Notes under the pieces: model-generated
Database searches by the model: none
Seen by the model: the letters and a program-made list of their open reading frames with translations, nothing else
What the model was told of the DNA's origin: nothing
Program-made: the position numbers and the translations under genes
Part shown: positions 19,341 through 27,714 of the stretch, in pieces
Numbering within the stretch: the first letter of the stretch is position 1
Layout of the letters: every line of letters starts with the position of its first letter
Source: UBA6107 sp964459385
GTDB taxonomy: Bacteria > Chloroflexota > Anaerolineae > Anaerolineales > Anaerolineaceae
NCBI GenBank assembly: GCA_964459385.1
Contig: CAYWLG010000006.1
Location: 124,001 to 188,000, forward strand
Direction of reading: 5' to 3'
Length of the DNA: 64,000 bases

Positions 19341-19823
19341 TTAGTTGTATTCCCAGACAGAGAGTCCAGAAAGAATGCGGCGAATCTGATCGGGAAAACG
19401 ATCCGGATCGAGGGGTTTGCCGATAAAGCCGTCGAACCCGGCCAGTTTTGCTGCGCGCATCTGATCCAGGCCGGTGACAGCGGTGACGGCAACGATAGGG
19501 ATGCCAGTGTATTCATTGTGCTGGCGAATCTTGCGCATGGCACCGTAGCCATCTTCATAGGGCAGACGAATGTCCATCAAGATCAGATCAATGTGGGGCA
19601 GGGTGCTGGCGAATTCGACCACCTCATAGCCGGAGGTCTTCCATTCGCATTGGGCCCCCAGCGATTCGAGCATGCGGGCGATCAGTTTGAAGTTTCCCAT
19701 GTTGTCTTCAACGACCAAAATGACGGGATTTTTAATCTCGTCAGAAAGCGAACTGCTTTTTTCATCGGGAGAAAAGAAGAGGTGATTATGACTGGTTGGA
19801 ATCGAAAAGGCAACTTCAAGCAT
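19341..19823 (-). CDS. Single-domain response regulator (receiver only)
   Basis: 160 aa: an N-terminal extension of about 30 residues and one receiver domain. The acidic site is in VVEDN, the phosphoacceptor Asp in LILMDIRLP, the conserved Thr in VAVTAVT, and the conserved Lys-Pro in GKPLD. There is no DNA-binding or enzymatic output, so it probably acts by protein contact or as a phosphate shuttle or sink for the operon's hybrid kinase. It starts 2 bp after the preceding receiver gene. An internal ATG could give a shorter protein, but the extension is in frame and plausible. Confidence 0.9.
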   Translation of the reverse strand: MLEVAFSIPTSHNHLFFSPDEKSSSLSDEIKNPVILVVEDNMGNFKLIARMLESLGAQCEWKTSGYEVVEFASTLPHIDLILMDIRLPYEDGYGAMRKIRQHNEYTGIPIVAVTAVTGLDQMRAAKLAGFDGFIGKPLDPDRFPDQIRRILSGLSVWEYN

Positions 19824-19825
19824 GA

Positions 19826-20221
19826 TCAGGAAAGATTCACTTTCGTATTTAGGTAATGGTCGATCTGGTCGTTGAAAGTGTCGATGTTGATCGGTTTTTC
19901 AATATAACCGTCGCAGCCGGCGCTCAAAGACCTTTCGCGGTCTCCACGCATGGCATTGGCGGTAATAGCAATAATGGGAATGTTTTTGATACCGGGAACC
20001 GTTTTGAGCTTGGAGGTTAAAGTGTAACCATCTACGTCGGGCATATTGATATCCATCAAGATCAGATCGGGACGGGCAGAACGCAGATGGCGAATGGCTT
20101 CATAAGCATTTTCGGCTTCGAGCACGTTGATCGAGACAGCCTGTAAAAGCCGGCGCACCAGAATGCGATTCTCCAAGTTATCCTCGATATGAAGAACAGT
20201 TTTTTGCGGACTCATGCTCAC
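19826..20221 (-). CDS. Single-domain response regulator, DivK-like
   Basis: 131 aa, a single receiver domain. The acidic residues are in HIEDN, the phosphoacceptor is in LILMDINMPDVDG, the switch Thr in AITANAM, and the Lys in EKPIN. It most resembles DivK or SpoIIAA-type stand-alone receivers that follow hybrid kinases. It is the first gene of the long signalling operon, so a promoter should lie upstream between 20222 and about 20380. The start could be residue 1 or 3 (MSMSPQK). Confidence 0.9.
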   Translation of the reverse strand: MSMSPQKTVLHIEDNLENRILVRRLLQAVSINVLEAENAYEAIRHLRSARPDLILMDINMPDVDGYTLTSKLKTVPGIKNIPIIAITANAMRGDRERSLSAGCDGYIEKPINIDTFNDQIDHYLNTKVNLS

Positions 20222-20277
20222 TTCCTATCACAAAACGTTCTGTTTTTGGGCAAATTAAATGAGTTAAAACCAGAAAT

Positions 20278-20304
20278 AACTGGTGTTTTCTTTATACACC
20301 AGTT
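20278..20304 (-). promoter_or_regulatory. Inverted repeat in the leader of the signalling operon
   Basis: A perfect 9-bp inverted repeat (AACTGGTGT ... ACACCAGTT) with a 9-nt loop, 57-83 bp upstream of the first response-regulator start. There is no T-tract on the minus side, so it is not a good intrinsic terminator. It could be a protein operator or an RNA hairpin in the 5' leader. The rest of 20222-20538 shows no gene. Confidence 0.4.
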
Positions 20305-20383
20305 TAATAGAAATCACGGTTCTATCTACTTAACACTAATGAAAGGTGAGGGTTTGTGAGGGAATGTTTACAAAACGTTAAAT

Positions 20384-20420
20384 AAAAAGAGCGGGTGATG
20401 GGATTCGAACCCACGGATAC
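20384..20420. repeat. Truncated copy of the tRNA-Gly 3' end (att-like direct repeat)
   Basis: Thirty-seven bases identical to 21198-21234, which is the T-arm, acceptor 3' strand and immediate 3' flank of the intact tRNA-Gly. Identity stops exactly at 20420/21234. A partial tRNA 3' end downstream of an intact tRNA is what site-specific integration into a tRNA gene leaves behind. The two copies are 814 bp apart. Confidence 0.85.
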
Positions 20421-21197
20421 ACTATCACAAAATGAATGATTTCGCGGTTTTATTACAAAACATGATAATTAAATAAACAAAGTGTGAAACATAGATAAAG
20501 AAATTCAAGAAAATTTACGGTATATGAAAAAATTGAAACTACACTGTTGCCAAGCCAAGATTTAGCAATTTGGCTTTTGCTTTGATAATTAGCTGTGTTG
20601 TTGATAATGAATTGGATAAATTTGCAAATTCTTCCAATTTAGATATTAAATATTTAACTTCATCTTTTTCCTTGCAAAGCGCAATGCTATTATTAATATA
20701 GTTTAGACTTTGTTCACGGATTTGAAAGTTCGGATTAGTAAATTGGCCTAAAGAAAAATCAACTCTGTTTTCAAATTCAGTAATTTTGTGTAAGGCAGCT
20801 ACAAATTCAGATCTACTACCTTGAAAGTGGGTGGCAAGCGAAATTTGTTTTGTTCCACAAAAATCGCAAACTGTGTGGCCAATTGGAAATTCTTTTCCAC
20901 ATTTTGCATTTTGACATATTCGGATAAGCGGCTCACCACATTGACAAAACCTGGCATTTTTGGCTGCTACTCTTCCACAAACTTTACAAATGTGATCACC
21001 CGGTGCCGGAATATACAGATGGTCATTAAAAATTAGTACAGAATTACTTCCACAATGTTTACATGTAAATTCAAATCCGAATGGTAAATCTTTGTCAATG
21101 ATTTGATCTGCGCTACCGCAATTTGGACAAATCAGTGAGAGAATTTTAGATTCCATTGTGTAATAATCCCCAAAAAATCCATCAAGTAAAAACTTGA
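20421..21197. mobile_element. Small AT-rich insert between tRNA-Gly repeats
   Basis: The segment between the two 37-bp repeats is visibly richer in A and T than its neighbours. It contains one gene (zinc-ribbon protein, minus strand) and about 118 bp of AT-rich sequence without features (20421-20538). There is no integrase, recombinase or replication gene. It could be a passive integrated cassette, a satellite mobilised in trans, or the remnant of a larger island after deletion. Confidence 0.6.
20539..21156 (-). CDS. Multi-zinc-ribbon protein of unknown function (island cargo)
   Basis: 205 aa from an ATG at 21156. An upstream start at 21261 would run through the tRNA-Gly gene and is rejected. 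The first 115 residues contain several zinc-binding pairs: CPNCG and CKHCG, then CKVCG and CQCG, then CQNAKCG and CDFCG, that is three treble- or zinc-ribbon-like modules. The remaining 90 residues are helical with no recognised domain (residues about 120-205). Codon use is A/T-rich, unlike the flanking operons, consistent with horizontal acquisition. I do not recognise a family. Zinc ribbons of this kind bind nucleic acid or protein. Nothing in the context shows the function. Confidence 0.75.
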   Translation of the reverse strand: MESKILSLICPNCGSADQIIDKDLPFGFEFTCKHCGSNSVLIFNDHLYIPAPGDHICKVCGRVAAKNARFCQCGEPLIRICQNAKCGKEFPIGHTVCDFCGTKQISLATHFQGSRSEFVAALHKITEFENRVDFSLGQFTNPNFQIREQSLNYINNSIALCKEKDEVKYLISKLEEFANLSNSLSTTQLIIKAKAKLLNLGLATV

Positions 21198-21234
21198 AAA
21201 AAGAGCGGGTGATGGGATTCGAACCCACGGATAC
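21198..21234. repeat. Direct repeat copy within the intact tRNA-Gly
   Basis: Partner of 20384-20420, 37 identical bases, covering the tRNA T-arm, acceptor 3' strand and a short A-rich flank. Confidence 0.85.
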
Positions 21235-21275
21235 CACCTTGGGAAGGTGGTGCCTTACCACTTGGCGACACCCGC
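21204..21275 (-). tRNA. tRNA-Gly (anticodon CCC)
   Basis: A 72-nt cloverleaf on the minus strand. Acceptor GCGGGTG pairs with CACCCGC, the anticodon stem CCACC/GGTGG encloses the loop TTCCCAA (anticodon CCC), the T-arm is GTGGGTTCGAATCCCAT, and the discriminator is U. CCA is not encoded. Its 3' end serves as the repeat that flanks the small AT-rich insert. Confidence 0.95.
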
Positions 21276-21285
21276 ATACGTTGAG

Positions 21286-21313
21286 ATTATATCATTTGCC
21301 TAAACCGTGTCAA
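21286..21313 (-). promoter_or_regulatory. Consensus promoter of tRNA-Gly
   Basis: On the minus strand TTGACA (21308-21313) and TATAAT (21286-21291) are separated by 16 bp. The -10 box ends 10 bp before the tRNA 5' end. Both hexamers match the sigma-70 consensus perfectly. Confidence 0.8.
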
Positions 21314-21331
21314 GAAATCAAAAACTTTAGC

Positions 21332-21355
21332 TTGACAAAATCGGTATGGTATAAT
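21332..21355 (+). promoter_or_regulatory. Probable mreB-operon promoter (extended -10)
   Basis: TGGTATAAT at 21347-21355 is a perfect extended -10 element. A TTGACA at 21332-21337 is only 12 bp upstream of TATAAT, too close for a standard -35, so the extended -10 probably carries the activity. It lies 37 bp before the mreB start and divergent from the tRNA-Gly promoter. Confidence 0.55.
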
Positions 21356-21391
21356 TTTTTTCAAAGTTTAATCAAAATTCAGGAGTAACCT

Positions 21392-22450
21392 TTGGCAGCC
21401 AATATTCTCAGTTGGTTGATGGGATTTTTCTCATTAGATATTGGAATTGATTTAGGAACCGCAAACACCCTGGTGAATGTGCGCGGCAAGGGGATCGTGA
21501 TCAATGAGCCTTCCTGGGTGGTCGTAAATAAACGGTCCCACGAAGTGCTCGCAGTCGGCGCCGCCGCGAAAGAAATGGTGGGGCGCACCCCCGTGAATGT
21601 CGTCGCGATTCGTCCTTTACGAGATGGCGTGATCTCAGAATTCGAGATCACCAAGGCCATGCTCGAATACTTTATTGGTAAGGTGCATCAACAGTCCATC
21701 GTCCCCATGGCCAGCCCACGCGTGGCTGTGGGCATCCCTTCGGGTGCGACTCAAGTGGAAAAACACGCCGTTTACGATGCCGCTATGGCAGCCGGTGCGC
21801 GTGAGGTTTACCTCATTGAAGAGCCGCGCGCTGCAGCACTGGGCGCCGGGCTGCCGGTGAACGACGTGAAAGGCTCAATGGTCGTCGATATTGGCGGCGG
21901 TACTACCGAGCTGGCCGTGATCTCAATGGGCGGCGTGGTGGTTTCACGCTCACTGCGTGTGGCCGGCGACGAACTGGATGAAGACATCATTCAGTACATC
22001 CGCAAGAAATACAATTTACTGATCGGCGAACGCATGGCTGAGCAGATCAAGATCACGATCGGCTCGGCTTATCCACTGCAAACGGAACTCACCGCCACCG
22101 TGCGTGGCCGCAACCTCATCACCGGGTTACCGGGATCGGTGGAAGTTTCTTCCATTGAAATTCGTGAAGCCATCTCCAGTTCGGTCAAGATCATCATTGA
22201 CACGATTCGGGACGCGCTGGATGAAGTGCCCCCGGAACTGATCTCAGACCTGCTTGACTCGGGCATTTGCCTGGCTGGCGGCGGCTCTCAAATTTTGGGT
22301 CTGGTGCCCCGCTTGGCCGAAGAGCTCAACCTGCGCGTGTGGATCGCCGATGACCCCATGACCTGCGTGGCCAGGGGCGCTGAGTTGGTGCTCGAAGATC
22401 TGGATACCTATGGCAAATTCCTGGTTGACCTGGACCGACCGAATAGTTAG
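21392..22450 (+). CDS. mreB: Rod-shape-determining actin MreB
   Basis: 352 aa, starting at TTG with AGGAG seven bases upstream. It has all actin-fold motifs: phosphate 1 (DLGTANT), the catalytic EEP (LIEEPRAAA), phosphate 2 (VVDIGGGTTE) and the adenosine motif (LAGGGSQILG). MreB polymerises on the inner membrane and directs lateral wall synthesis by RodA and PBP2. It leads the operon mreB-mreC-mreD-mrdA-minC-minD-minE-rodA-gltX. It differs from the second MreB-like gene at 51124-52131, which has lost the EEP and DIGGGT acidic residues. Confidence 0.97.
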   Translation: MAANILSWLMGFFSLDIGIDLGTANTLVNVRGKGIVINEPSWVVVNKRSHEVLAVGAAAKEMVGRTPVNVVAIRPLRDGVISEFEITKAMLEYFIGKVHQQSIVPMASPRVAVGIPSGATQVEKHAVYDAAMAAGAREVYLIEEPRAAALGAGLPVNDVKGSMVVDIGGGTTELAVISMGGVVVSRSLRVAGDELDEDIIQYIRKKYNLLIGERMAEQIKITIGSAYPLQTELTATVRGRNLITGLPGSVEVSSIEIREAISSSVKIIIDTIRDALDEVPPELISDLLDSGICLAGGGSQILGLVPRLAEELNLRVWIADDPMTCVARGAELVLEDLDTYGKFLVDLDRPNS

Positions 22451-22467
22451 GGATCTGCGTTTCTAAA

Positions 22468-23322
22468 ATGAAAAGAATATCCGCCAGGACCTGGTTGATC
22501 TTTACCATTGTCATGATCGCAGCAGGGGTGCTGCTCTTGGCAGTGAGTGGTTATTTAACCACGATCATTGGTAAAGCCGCCAGCCCGCTGATTTCCGTCG
22601 AAAGCTGGGTCTCGACCCGCTATAACACGATCTACCAGTTTCTCACTGTTCCGCGCGATCTTAACACGTTAAGATCACAAAATGCAGAGCAGGCCAATGA
22701 GATTTCGCAATTGCAGGCACAAATTCTTGAACTGCAGCAGCAGTTGAGCGAAACAGACATCCTCTACGCCCTGCTCGATTTCGCCCGTTCCAACCCTGAA
22801 AATAAATATGTGGCTGCTTCAGTCATTGGCATTGACCCCAGTCCGTTCGTCAGCTACGTGATCATTGACCACGGTTCGGATGATGGCATCAAGTATGGTA
22901 TGCCGGTGGTGACCCAACAGGGGCTGGTTGGCAAAGTGGATGCCGTCACGGCTACCGCTGCGCGTGTGCAGTTGATCACCGATTCAGGTTCGGCTGTGAA
23001 CGTGACCATGCAAAGTTCCAAGGCCACCGGTCAGGTGGTCGGGTCAGTAACAGGCGATCTGACACTTGATAAAGTAAGTACCAGCGAAACATTGGTTGAA
23101 GGGGACCTGGCCATTTCGAGCGGTCTGGGCGGTCTGTACCCTTCGAACATCGTGGTCGGGCAGGTACTGTCTCCCAGCAAGGGCGAAAACGATCTTTTCC
23201 AAAGCGCGGTCATTCAGCCCGTGGTGGATTTCACAAACCTTCAGGCAGTGCTGGTCATCACGAACTTCCGCCCCGTGGATATCAGCCCGCTGATCCCGAC
23301 AACGACATCCAACACCCAATAA
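22468..23322 (+). CDS. mreC: Rod-shape-determining protein MreC
   Basis: 284 aa. One membrane helix (about 9-30) is followed by a coiled coil (about 65-95) and the two-barrel MreC domain (about 110-270, with GLVGKVDAV and TGQVVGS-type strands). MreC is the periplasm-facing scaffold that links MreB to RodA-PBP2 and activates them. It sits 17 bp after mreB, and its stop is followed after one base by mreD. Confidence 0.94.
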   Translation: MKRISARTWLIFTIVMIAAGVLLLAVSGYLTTIIGKAASPLISVESWVSTRYNTIYQFLTVPRDLNTLRSQNAEQANEISQLQAQILELQQQLSETDILYALLDFARSNPENKYVAASVIGIDPSPFVSYVIIDHGSDDGIKYGMPVVTQQGLVGKVDAVTATAARVQLITDSGSAVNVTMQSSKATGQVVGSVTGDLTLDKVSTSETLVEGDLAISSGLGGLYPSNIVVGQVLSPSKGENDLFQSAVIQPVVDFTNLQAVLVITNFRPVDISPLIPTTTSNTQ

Positions 23323-23323
23323 A

Positions 23324-23824
23324 ATGGCAGAATTACTGTATTACCCGATCTTAATCCTCTTGTTGATTCTCCAGACGGCGATCTTACGGCATATTCCTTT
23401 CCTGGGCGGGTCGGCAGATTTAATGCTGCTTTGGCTGGTTCCGTGGGGCTTGCACCCGCACGGAAAATTTATTTGGGTGGGGGCAGTATTCGCCGCACTG
23501 CTGTATGGTTTTGTGTCAGCCACCCAATGGTATGTGCCTTTACTAAGCTATCTCTTTGTGGCGCTGAGCAGCCGCTTTTTGAGCAAGCGATTTTGGCAAA
23601 ACCCCCTCATCGCTTTGTTCTTTATCACCTTTTTCGCGAGTATCTTTGAAGGTTTACTTTCTTTTGCTTCATTGTATATCAGCGGTTCAGCAATCGAATG
23701 GGGAACTGCTTTGCGAAGTGTCATCATCCCTTCAGTGTTTCTGAACATGTTGTTCACGCTGCCGATGTACGCGCTCTTTAACGACATGGCATCGTGGGTT
23801 TACCCTTTTGAGGAAAGAGCATGA
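23324..23824 (+). CDS. mreD: Rod-shape-determining membrane protein MreD
   Basis: 166 aa with about five hydrophobic helices and few charged residues, typical of MreD in size and position. MreD is a membrane partner of MreC in the elongasome. It starts one base after the mreC stop and its end overlaps the mrdA start by 4 bp (ATGA), indicating translational coupling. Confidence 0.9.
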   Translation: MAELLYYPILILLLILQTAILRHIPFLGGSADLMLLWLVPWGLHPHGKFIWVGAVFAALLYGFVSATQWYVPLLSYLFVALSSRFLSKRFWQNPLIALFFITFFASIFEGLLSFASLYISGSAIEWGTALRSVIIPSVFLNMLFTLPMYALFNDMASWVYPFEERA

Positions 23825-25926
23825 AAATGGAACAGAGTTCGCCACTCGATTCAAAAAAATGGCGATATGCAGTGTTTTACATCATCATGGGGTTGGTGTT
23901 TGGTTTTTATGGCATCAAGTTGTTCATCACCCAGATCGTAGAAGGAAAAGATTTCCTGGCGGTCGCCGATGAAAACCGCACCAAGCAGATCAGCGTGCAA
24001 ACCCAGCGCGGCATGATCACGGACCGAAATGGCTATATTTTGGCTCAGAATGGCCCTTCCTATGATGTGGCCATTGTGCCGGCTTATTTACCTACGGATG
24101 CCGGGACGGTGGAAGAGATCTATCGTGAGCTTTCCAATCTGATCGGCGTGCCGGTATCCAATGGGGAATTGACGGATGAGTCGGCCAAACTGTTTACCCC
24201 CTGTCAGACCGATTTTGGCATCAAAGAGATCGTCACCATCGGTGATACCAACTCGCCCTACAAGCCGGTAAAGCTCAAATGTTTTATCGATGAATCTGTG
24301 GCTATGGTGATCAGTGAAAAAGGCAGCACCTGGCCGGGCGTAGAGATCGAAGTCTCGCCGATCCGCAATTATCCGACCGGGTCGTTGACCGCCGATGTGG
24401 TCGGTTTTCTAGGCCCGATCACGGCTGAAAACCAGGCTAAATATGTTAACAGTGGTTTTGTAGCCGGTACCGACAAAGTGGGCTTTGCCGGTGTGGAGCT
24501 TTCGCTGGATGATTTTTTGATAGGCAAGAATGGCTCAAAGGTCGTTGAGGTCGATAACGCCGGCAAAGAGATCCGCAATTTGGAAACGCCCATTGATCCC
24601 GCGGCGGGGGATAACATTGTGTTGACCATTGACACCCGTCTGCAGAATGCCGCTCAGAGTGCACTGGTCTATGAGATGAACTGGTGGAATACTTTTTTGG
24701 GCAAGATCAGATCACAAAACGGGGTGGTCATCGCCATGAACCCCAAGACCGGAGAGATCTTGGCGCTGGTTTCGTATCCGACCTATCAGAACGACCTGAT
24801 GACGCGCGAGATCCCAGCCTATTACTTTAACCAGCTAAACAAAGATCCGCTTAAGCCATTGTTTAACCACGCTATTTCTGCCGAGCATCCGCCAGGTTCG
24901 GTCTACAAGCTGGCCGCAGCTATTGGTGCACTGAACGAGCACGTAGTTACACCTGAGCAGGTGCTCGCATGCCCGGGTTCGATCACGGTGGTAAATACTT
25001 ATTCTGCGAACGACCCGGGTAAAGTGACCGAGTATGCCAGCTACGACCGTAACGGTCATGGCACTTGCGATTTCATTAAAGGTGTGAAACTTTCTGACGA
25101 TGTGTATTTTTACAAGATCGGCGGTGGTTATGAGGATGAGGTGCCCAATGGCGGTTTGAACGCCTGGCGCTTGGCCGAATACTCACGCGCTTTGGGCTAT
25201 GGTACGATCTCGGGCATCGAACTGCCGGGAGAGGCCAGCGGTCTGGTGCCAGACCCAAAGTGGAAGCGTATTAATCAGACCGAAAACTGGTCTACGGGCG
25301 ACACCTACATCGATACCATCGGCCAGGGCTACGTGTTAGCCACGCCGTTGCAGGTGTTGGAATCAATGGCTACTGTTGCGAACGACGGCAAGCACATGAA
25401 GCCCACACTTGTCAAGGAAATCCTCGATCAGGATGGCAACGTGGTCAAGGCTTTTGAACCGACCCTTTTGTGGGACATTACCAAAGACCCGGTCATCAAT
25501 GTTTTGGATGAAAACGGCAAACCGGTGATGACCACGGACGAGAACGGCAACGAAATTCCGCAGACCAAGGTGGTGGAGCCGTGGGTGGTGCAAAAGCTTC
25601 AAGAAGGGCTGCGTGAGGTGGTTGCCAGTGGCACAGCGCAGGATGCTATGGATGGTCTGGATATTCCTTCTGCAGGCAAAACGGGCACGGCTGAATATTG
25701 TGACAATGTGGCGCAGGCACAGGGGCTGTGCATCCGCGAAAGCTGGCCGACCCACAGTTGGTATGTGGGCTATGCCCCCTACGATGACCCTGAAATTGCC
25801 GTGGTGGCGTTTGTCTACAATGGTGGCGAGGGTGCCAGTGTGGCTGCCCCGATCGTACGCGAAGTGTTGAAAGCCTATTTTGAGTTGAAAGCTGCTGATG
25901 AAGCAGCCGGGAATTCAAACTGGTAA
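23821..25926 (+). CDS. mrdA: Penicillin-binding protein 2 (elongasome transpeptidase)
   Basis: 701 aa. One N-terminal membrane helix (about 15-38) is followed by the PBP dimerisation domain (RGMITDRNGYILA) and the transpeptidase domain. The catalytic SxxK is in HPPGSVYKLA, the SxN-like motif in the middle, and the KTGT motif in SAGKTGTAEY. It cross-links peptidoglycan during lateral growth with RodA. Insertions around 400-440 and 550-580 make it longer than the roughly 630-aa E. coli protein. It overlaps mreD by 4 bp. Confidence 0.94.
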   Translation: MKMEQSSPLDSKKWRYAVFYIIMGLVFGFYGIKLFITQIVEGKDFLAVADENRTKQISVQTQRGMITDRNGYILAQNGPSYDVAIVPAYLPTDAGTVEEIYRELSNLIGVPVSNGELTDESAKLFTPCQTDFGIKEIVTIGDTNSPYKPVKLKCFIDESVAMVISEKGSTWPGVEIEVSPIRNYPTGSLTADVVGFLGPITAENQAKYVNSGFVAGTDKVGFAGVELSLDDFLIGKNGSKVVEVDNAGKEIRNLETPIDPAAGDNIVLTIDTRLQNAAQSALVYEMNWWNTFLGKIRSQNGVVIAMNPKTGEILALVSYPTYQNDLMTREIPAYYFNQLNKDPLKPLFNHAISAEHPPGSVYKLAAAIGALNEHVVTPEQVLACPGSITVVNTYSANDPGKVTEYASYDRNGHGTCDFIKGVKLSDDVYFYKIGGGYEDEVPNGGLNAWRLAEYSRALGYGTISGIELPGEASGLVPDPKWKRINQTENWSTGDTYIDTIGQGYVLATPLQVLESMATVANDGKHMKPTLVKEILDQDGNVVKAFEPTLLWDITKDPVINVLDENGKPVMTTDENGNEIPQTKVVEPWVVQKLQEGLREVVASGTAQDAMDGLDIPSAGKTGTAEYCDNVAQAQGLCIRESWPTHSWYVGYAPYDDPEIAVVAFVYNGGEGASVAAPIVREVLKAYFELKAADEAAGNSNW

Positions 25927-25946
25927 AATCAATTTAAAGGTAGAAG

Positions 25947-26624
25947 GTGGAAGAATCAAAGTTGCTCATCAAAGGCATCCGCGACGGTTTGTTGATCACC
26001 GTGCATGAAAAGCGCTGGAAAGAAGCGCAGGAGCTGGTGTTTAATACGATTGCCGAGAAAGAATCTTTCTTCACCGGCGCAAAGGTTGCACTGGATGTCG
26101 GCGAAATCGTCATCAAAGCGGCCGAGATGGGCAGGTTCCGCAATAAACTGGCCGATAAGGGGCTATCGCTGTGGGCAGTGCTGAGCACAGCCGACACGAC
26201 CATCAACACCGCGCAGGTCATGGGCTTGGCCACCTCTCTGGGCATCCGCTCGGCCGGCGCAAAAGAGCAAAAAGACCCTACTGTGTTTGAGGGGGATCAG
26301 GCTGTCTGGGTCGAGCGTACCATGCGCGCAGGCTTTCGCGTTGAAACGAAATGTCACGTGGTGGTATTTGGCGATGTCAACCCTGGGGCAGAGATCATCT
26401 CAGGTGGCAATATTCTGGTGTGGGGGCGCCTGAACGGGGCCGTGCACGCCGGCGCGGATGGAAACCGGGCGGCGCGTGTGATGGCCCTCGACCTGAAGCC
26501 CACCCAAATGAAGATTGACGATGTGGTGGCAGTACCGATTCTTAAAAAAACAAAAAACCAGCCAGAAATGGCACTTTTGCAGGGGAATGAAATTATCATT
26601 GAACCCTGGGGTAAACGAAATTAA
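25947..26624 (+). CDS. minC: Septum-site-determining protein MinC
   Basis: 225 aa from a GTG start. The N-terminal domain (about 1-100) matches MinC_N in size. The C-terminal beta-helix domain (about 115-215) has the typical GDVNPGAEIISGGNILVWG and LNGAVHAG strands. MinC blocks FtsZ polymerisation at the poles when bound to MinD. It precedes minD by 15 bp in the same operon. Confidence 0.93.
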   Translation: MEESKLLIKGIRDGLLITVHEKRWKEAQELVFNTIAEKESFFTGAKVALDVGEIVIKAAEMGRFRNKLADKGLSLWAVLSTADTTINTAQVMGLATSLGIRSAGAKEQKDPTVFEGDQAVWVERTMRAGFRVETKCHVVVFGDVNPGAEIISGGNILVWGRLNGAVHAGADGNRAARVMALDLKPTQMKIDDVVAVPILKKTKNQPEMALLQGNEIIIEPWGKRN

Positions 26625-26639
26625 TCATTGAGGAGACTT

Positions 26640-27431
26640 ATGGGCGCAAACGTTATCACGATCACATCTGGTAAGGGTGGAGTTGGCAAAACCACTACGA
26701 CCGCAAATCTGGCCGTTGCATTGGCCAGCATGGGCGATAAGGTGGTCTGCATTGATGGCGACATCGGTTTACGCAACCTGGATGTTGTGTTGGGACTGGA
26801 AAACCGCATCGTTTATGATCTGGTAGACGTGATCGAAGGACGCTGCCGTCTGCGCCAGGCCATGATTCGCGACAAGCGGCTGGAAGAGCTCTATCTGATC
26901 CCGGCAGCACAAACGCGCGATAAATCGGCCGTTTCTCCCAGTGATATGGTGAAGTTGTGCGATGAGCTTCGCTCTGAAGTGGATTGGGTTCTGATCGATT
27001 CCCCGGCCGGCATTGAACGTGGTTTTCGTAATACCATTGCCCCGGCCGATTCAGTTTTGGTGGTGACCAACCCCGAAGTTTCGGCGGTGCGCGATGCAGA
27101 CCGTATCATTGGTTTGGTAGAAGCCGAAGAAAAGGGCCCGGCAAAATTGATCTTGAACCGGGTAAACCCCGGCCTGACCAAACGGGGCGATATGCTCACC
27201 CCCGATGATGTGGTGGAATTGCTGGCCATTCAATTGATCGGTATCATCCCGGATGATGACAATGTGATCGTTTCGACCAATCGTGGCCAGCCGGTTGCCT
27301 TCGAGCCTAAATCCAAATCGGGTCAGGCTTTCAAGAACATTGCTTCTCGTTTGAAGGGGAATGAGGTGCCGTTCCTGGATATCGATGCAAAGGATGACCT
27401 GTTCTCGCGTCTGTTCAAGCAGAATGGTTAA
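26640..27431 (+). CDS. minD: Septum-site-determining ATPase MinD
   Basis: 263 aa from the ATG at 26640, which has GGAG 6 bases upstream. An in-frame TTG at 26628 has no such site. The deviant Walker A KGGVGKTTTT and the DGDIGLRNLDVVLG motif identify MinD. The C-terminus (DLFSRLFKQN) is amphipathic, as expected for the membrane-targeting sequence. It recruits MinC to the membrane and is stimulated by MinE. Confidence 0.95.
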   Translation: MGANVITITSGKGGVGKTTTTANLAVALASMGDKVVCIDGDIGLRNLDVVLGLENRIVYDLVDVIEGRCRLRQAMIRDKRLEELYLIPAAQTRDKSAVSPSDMVKLCDELRSEVDWVLIDSPAGIERGFRNTIAPADSVLVVTNPEVSAVRDADRIIGLVEAEEKGPAKLILNRVNPGLTKRGDMLTPDDVVELLAIQLIGIIPDDDNVIVSTNRGQPVAFEPKSKSGQAFKNIASRLKGNEVPFLDIDAKDDLFSRLFKQNG

Positions 27432-27442
27432 GGGAGGAGCGT

Positions 27443-27712
27443 ATGAGTGACTGGATGAAACAGATTTCTGGCAATAAACGACAAAGTGCTCAAGATGCGA
27501 AAGAGCGTCTCAAACTCGTTTTGATCCATGATCGTACTGAGTTGACCCCCGATGAGATGGAAACCATGAAGAACGAGCTTTTGGAGGTCATTGCGCGGCA
27601 CGTCAGTTTTGATGCCAAGACGGTAAAGATCACCCTTAATTATGAAGGCCGAGAGCAGCGCTTGACAGCCGACATTCCGTTGAAGGCAAGTCAACGGCGA
27701 GGAATTGGATAA
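27443..27712 (+). CDS. minE: Cell division topological specificity factor MinE
   Basis: 89 aa, the usual MinE length. An N-terminal part (AKERLKLVLIHDRTELTP) contains the MinD-stimulating helix, and a C-terminal dimerisation domain (about 35-80) follows. It drives Min oscillation by triggering MinD ATP hydrolysis. It lies between minD (11 bp) and rodA (2 bp). Confidence 0.93.
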   Translation: MSDWMKQISGNKRQSAQDAKERLKLVLIHDRTELTPDEMETMKNELLEVIARHVSFDAKTVKITLNYEGREQRLTADIPLKASQRRGIG

Positions 27713-27714
27713 GA

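Noticed and set aside
21157..21261. Longer start for the zinc-ribbon gene
   Set aside because: The extension is encoded by the tRNA-Gly gene; the ATG at 21156 is immediately followed by the first zinc pair.
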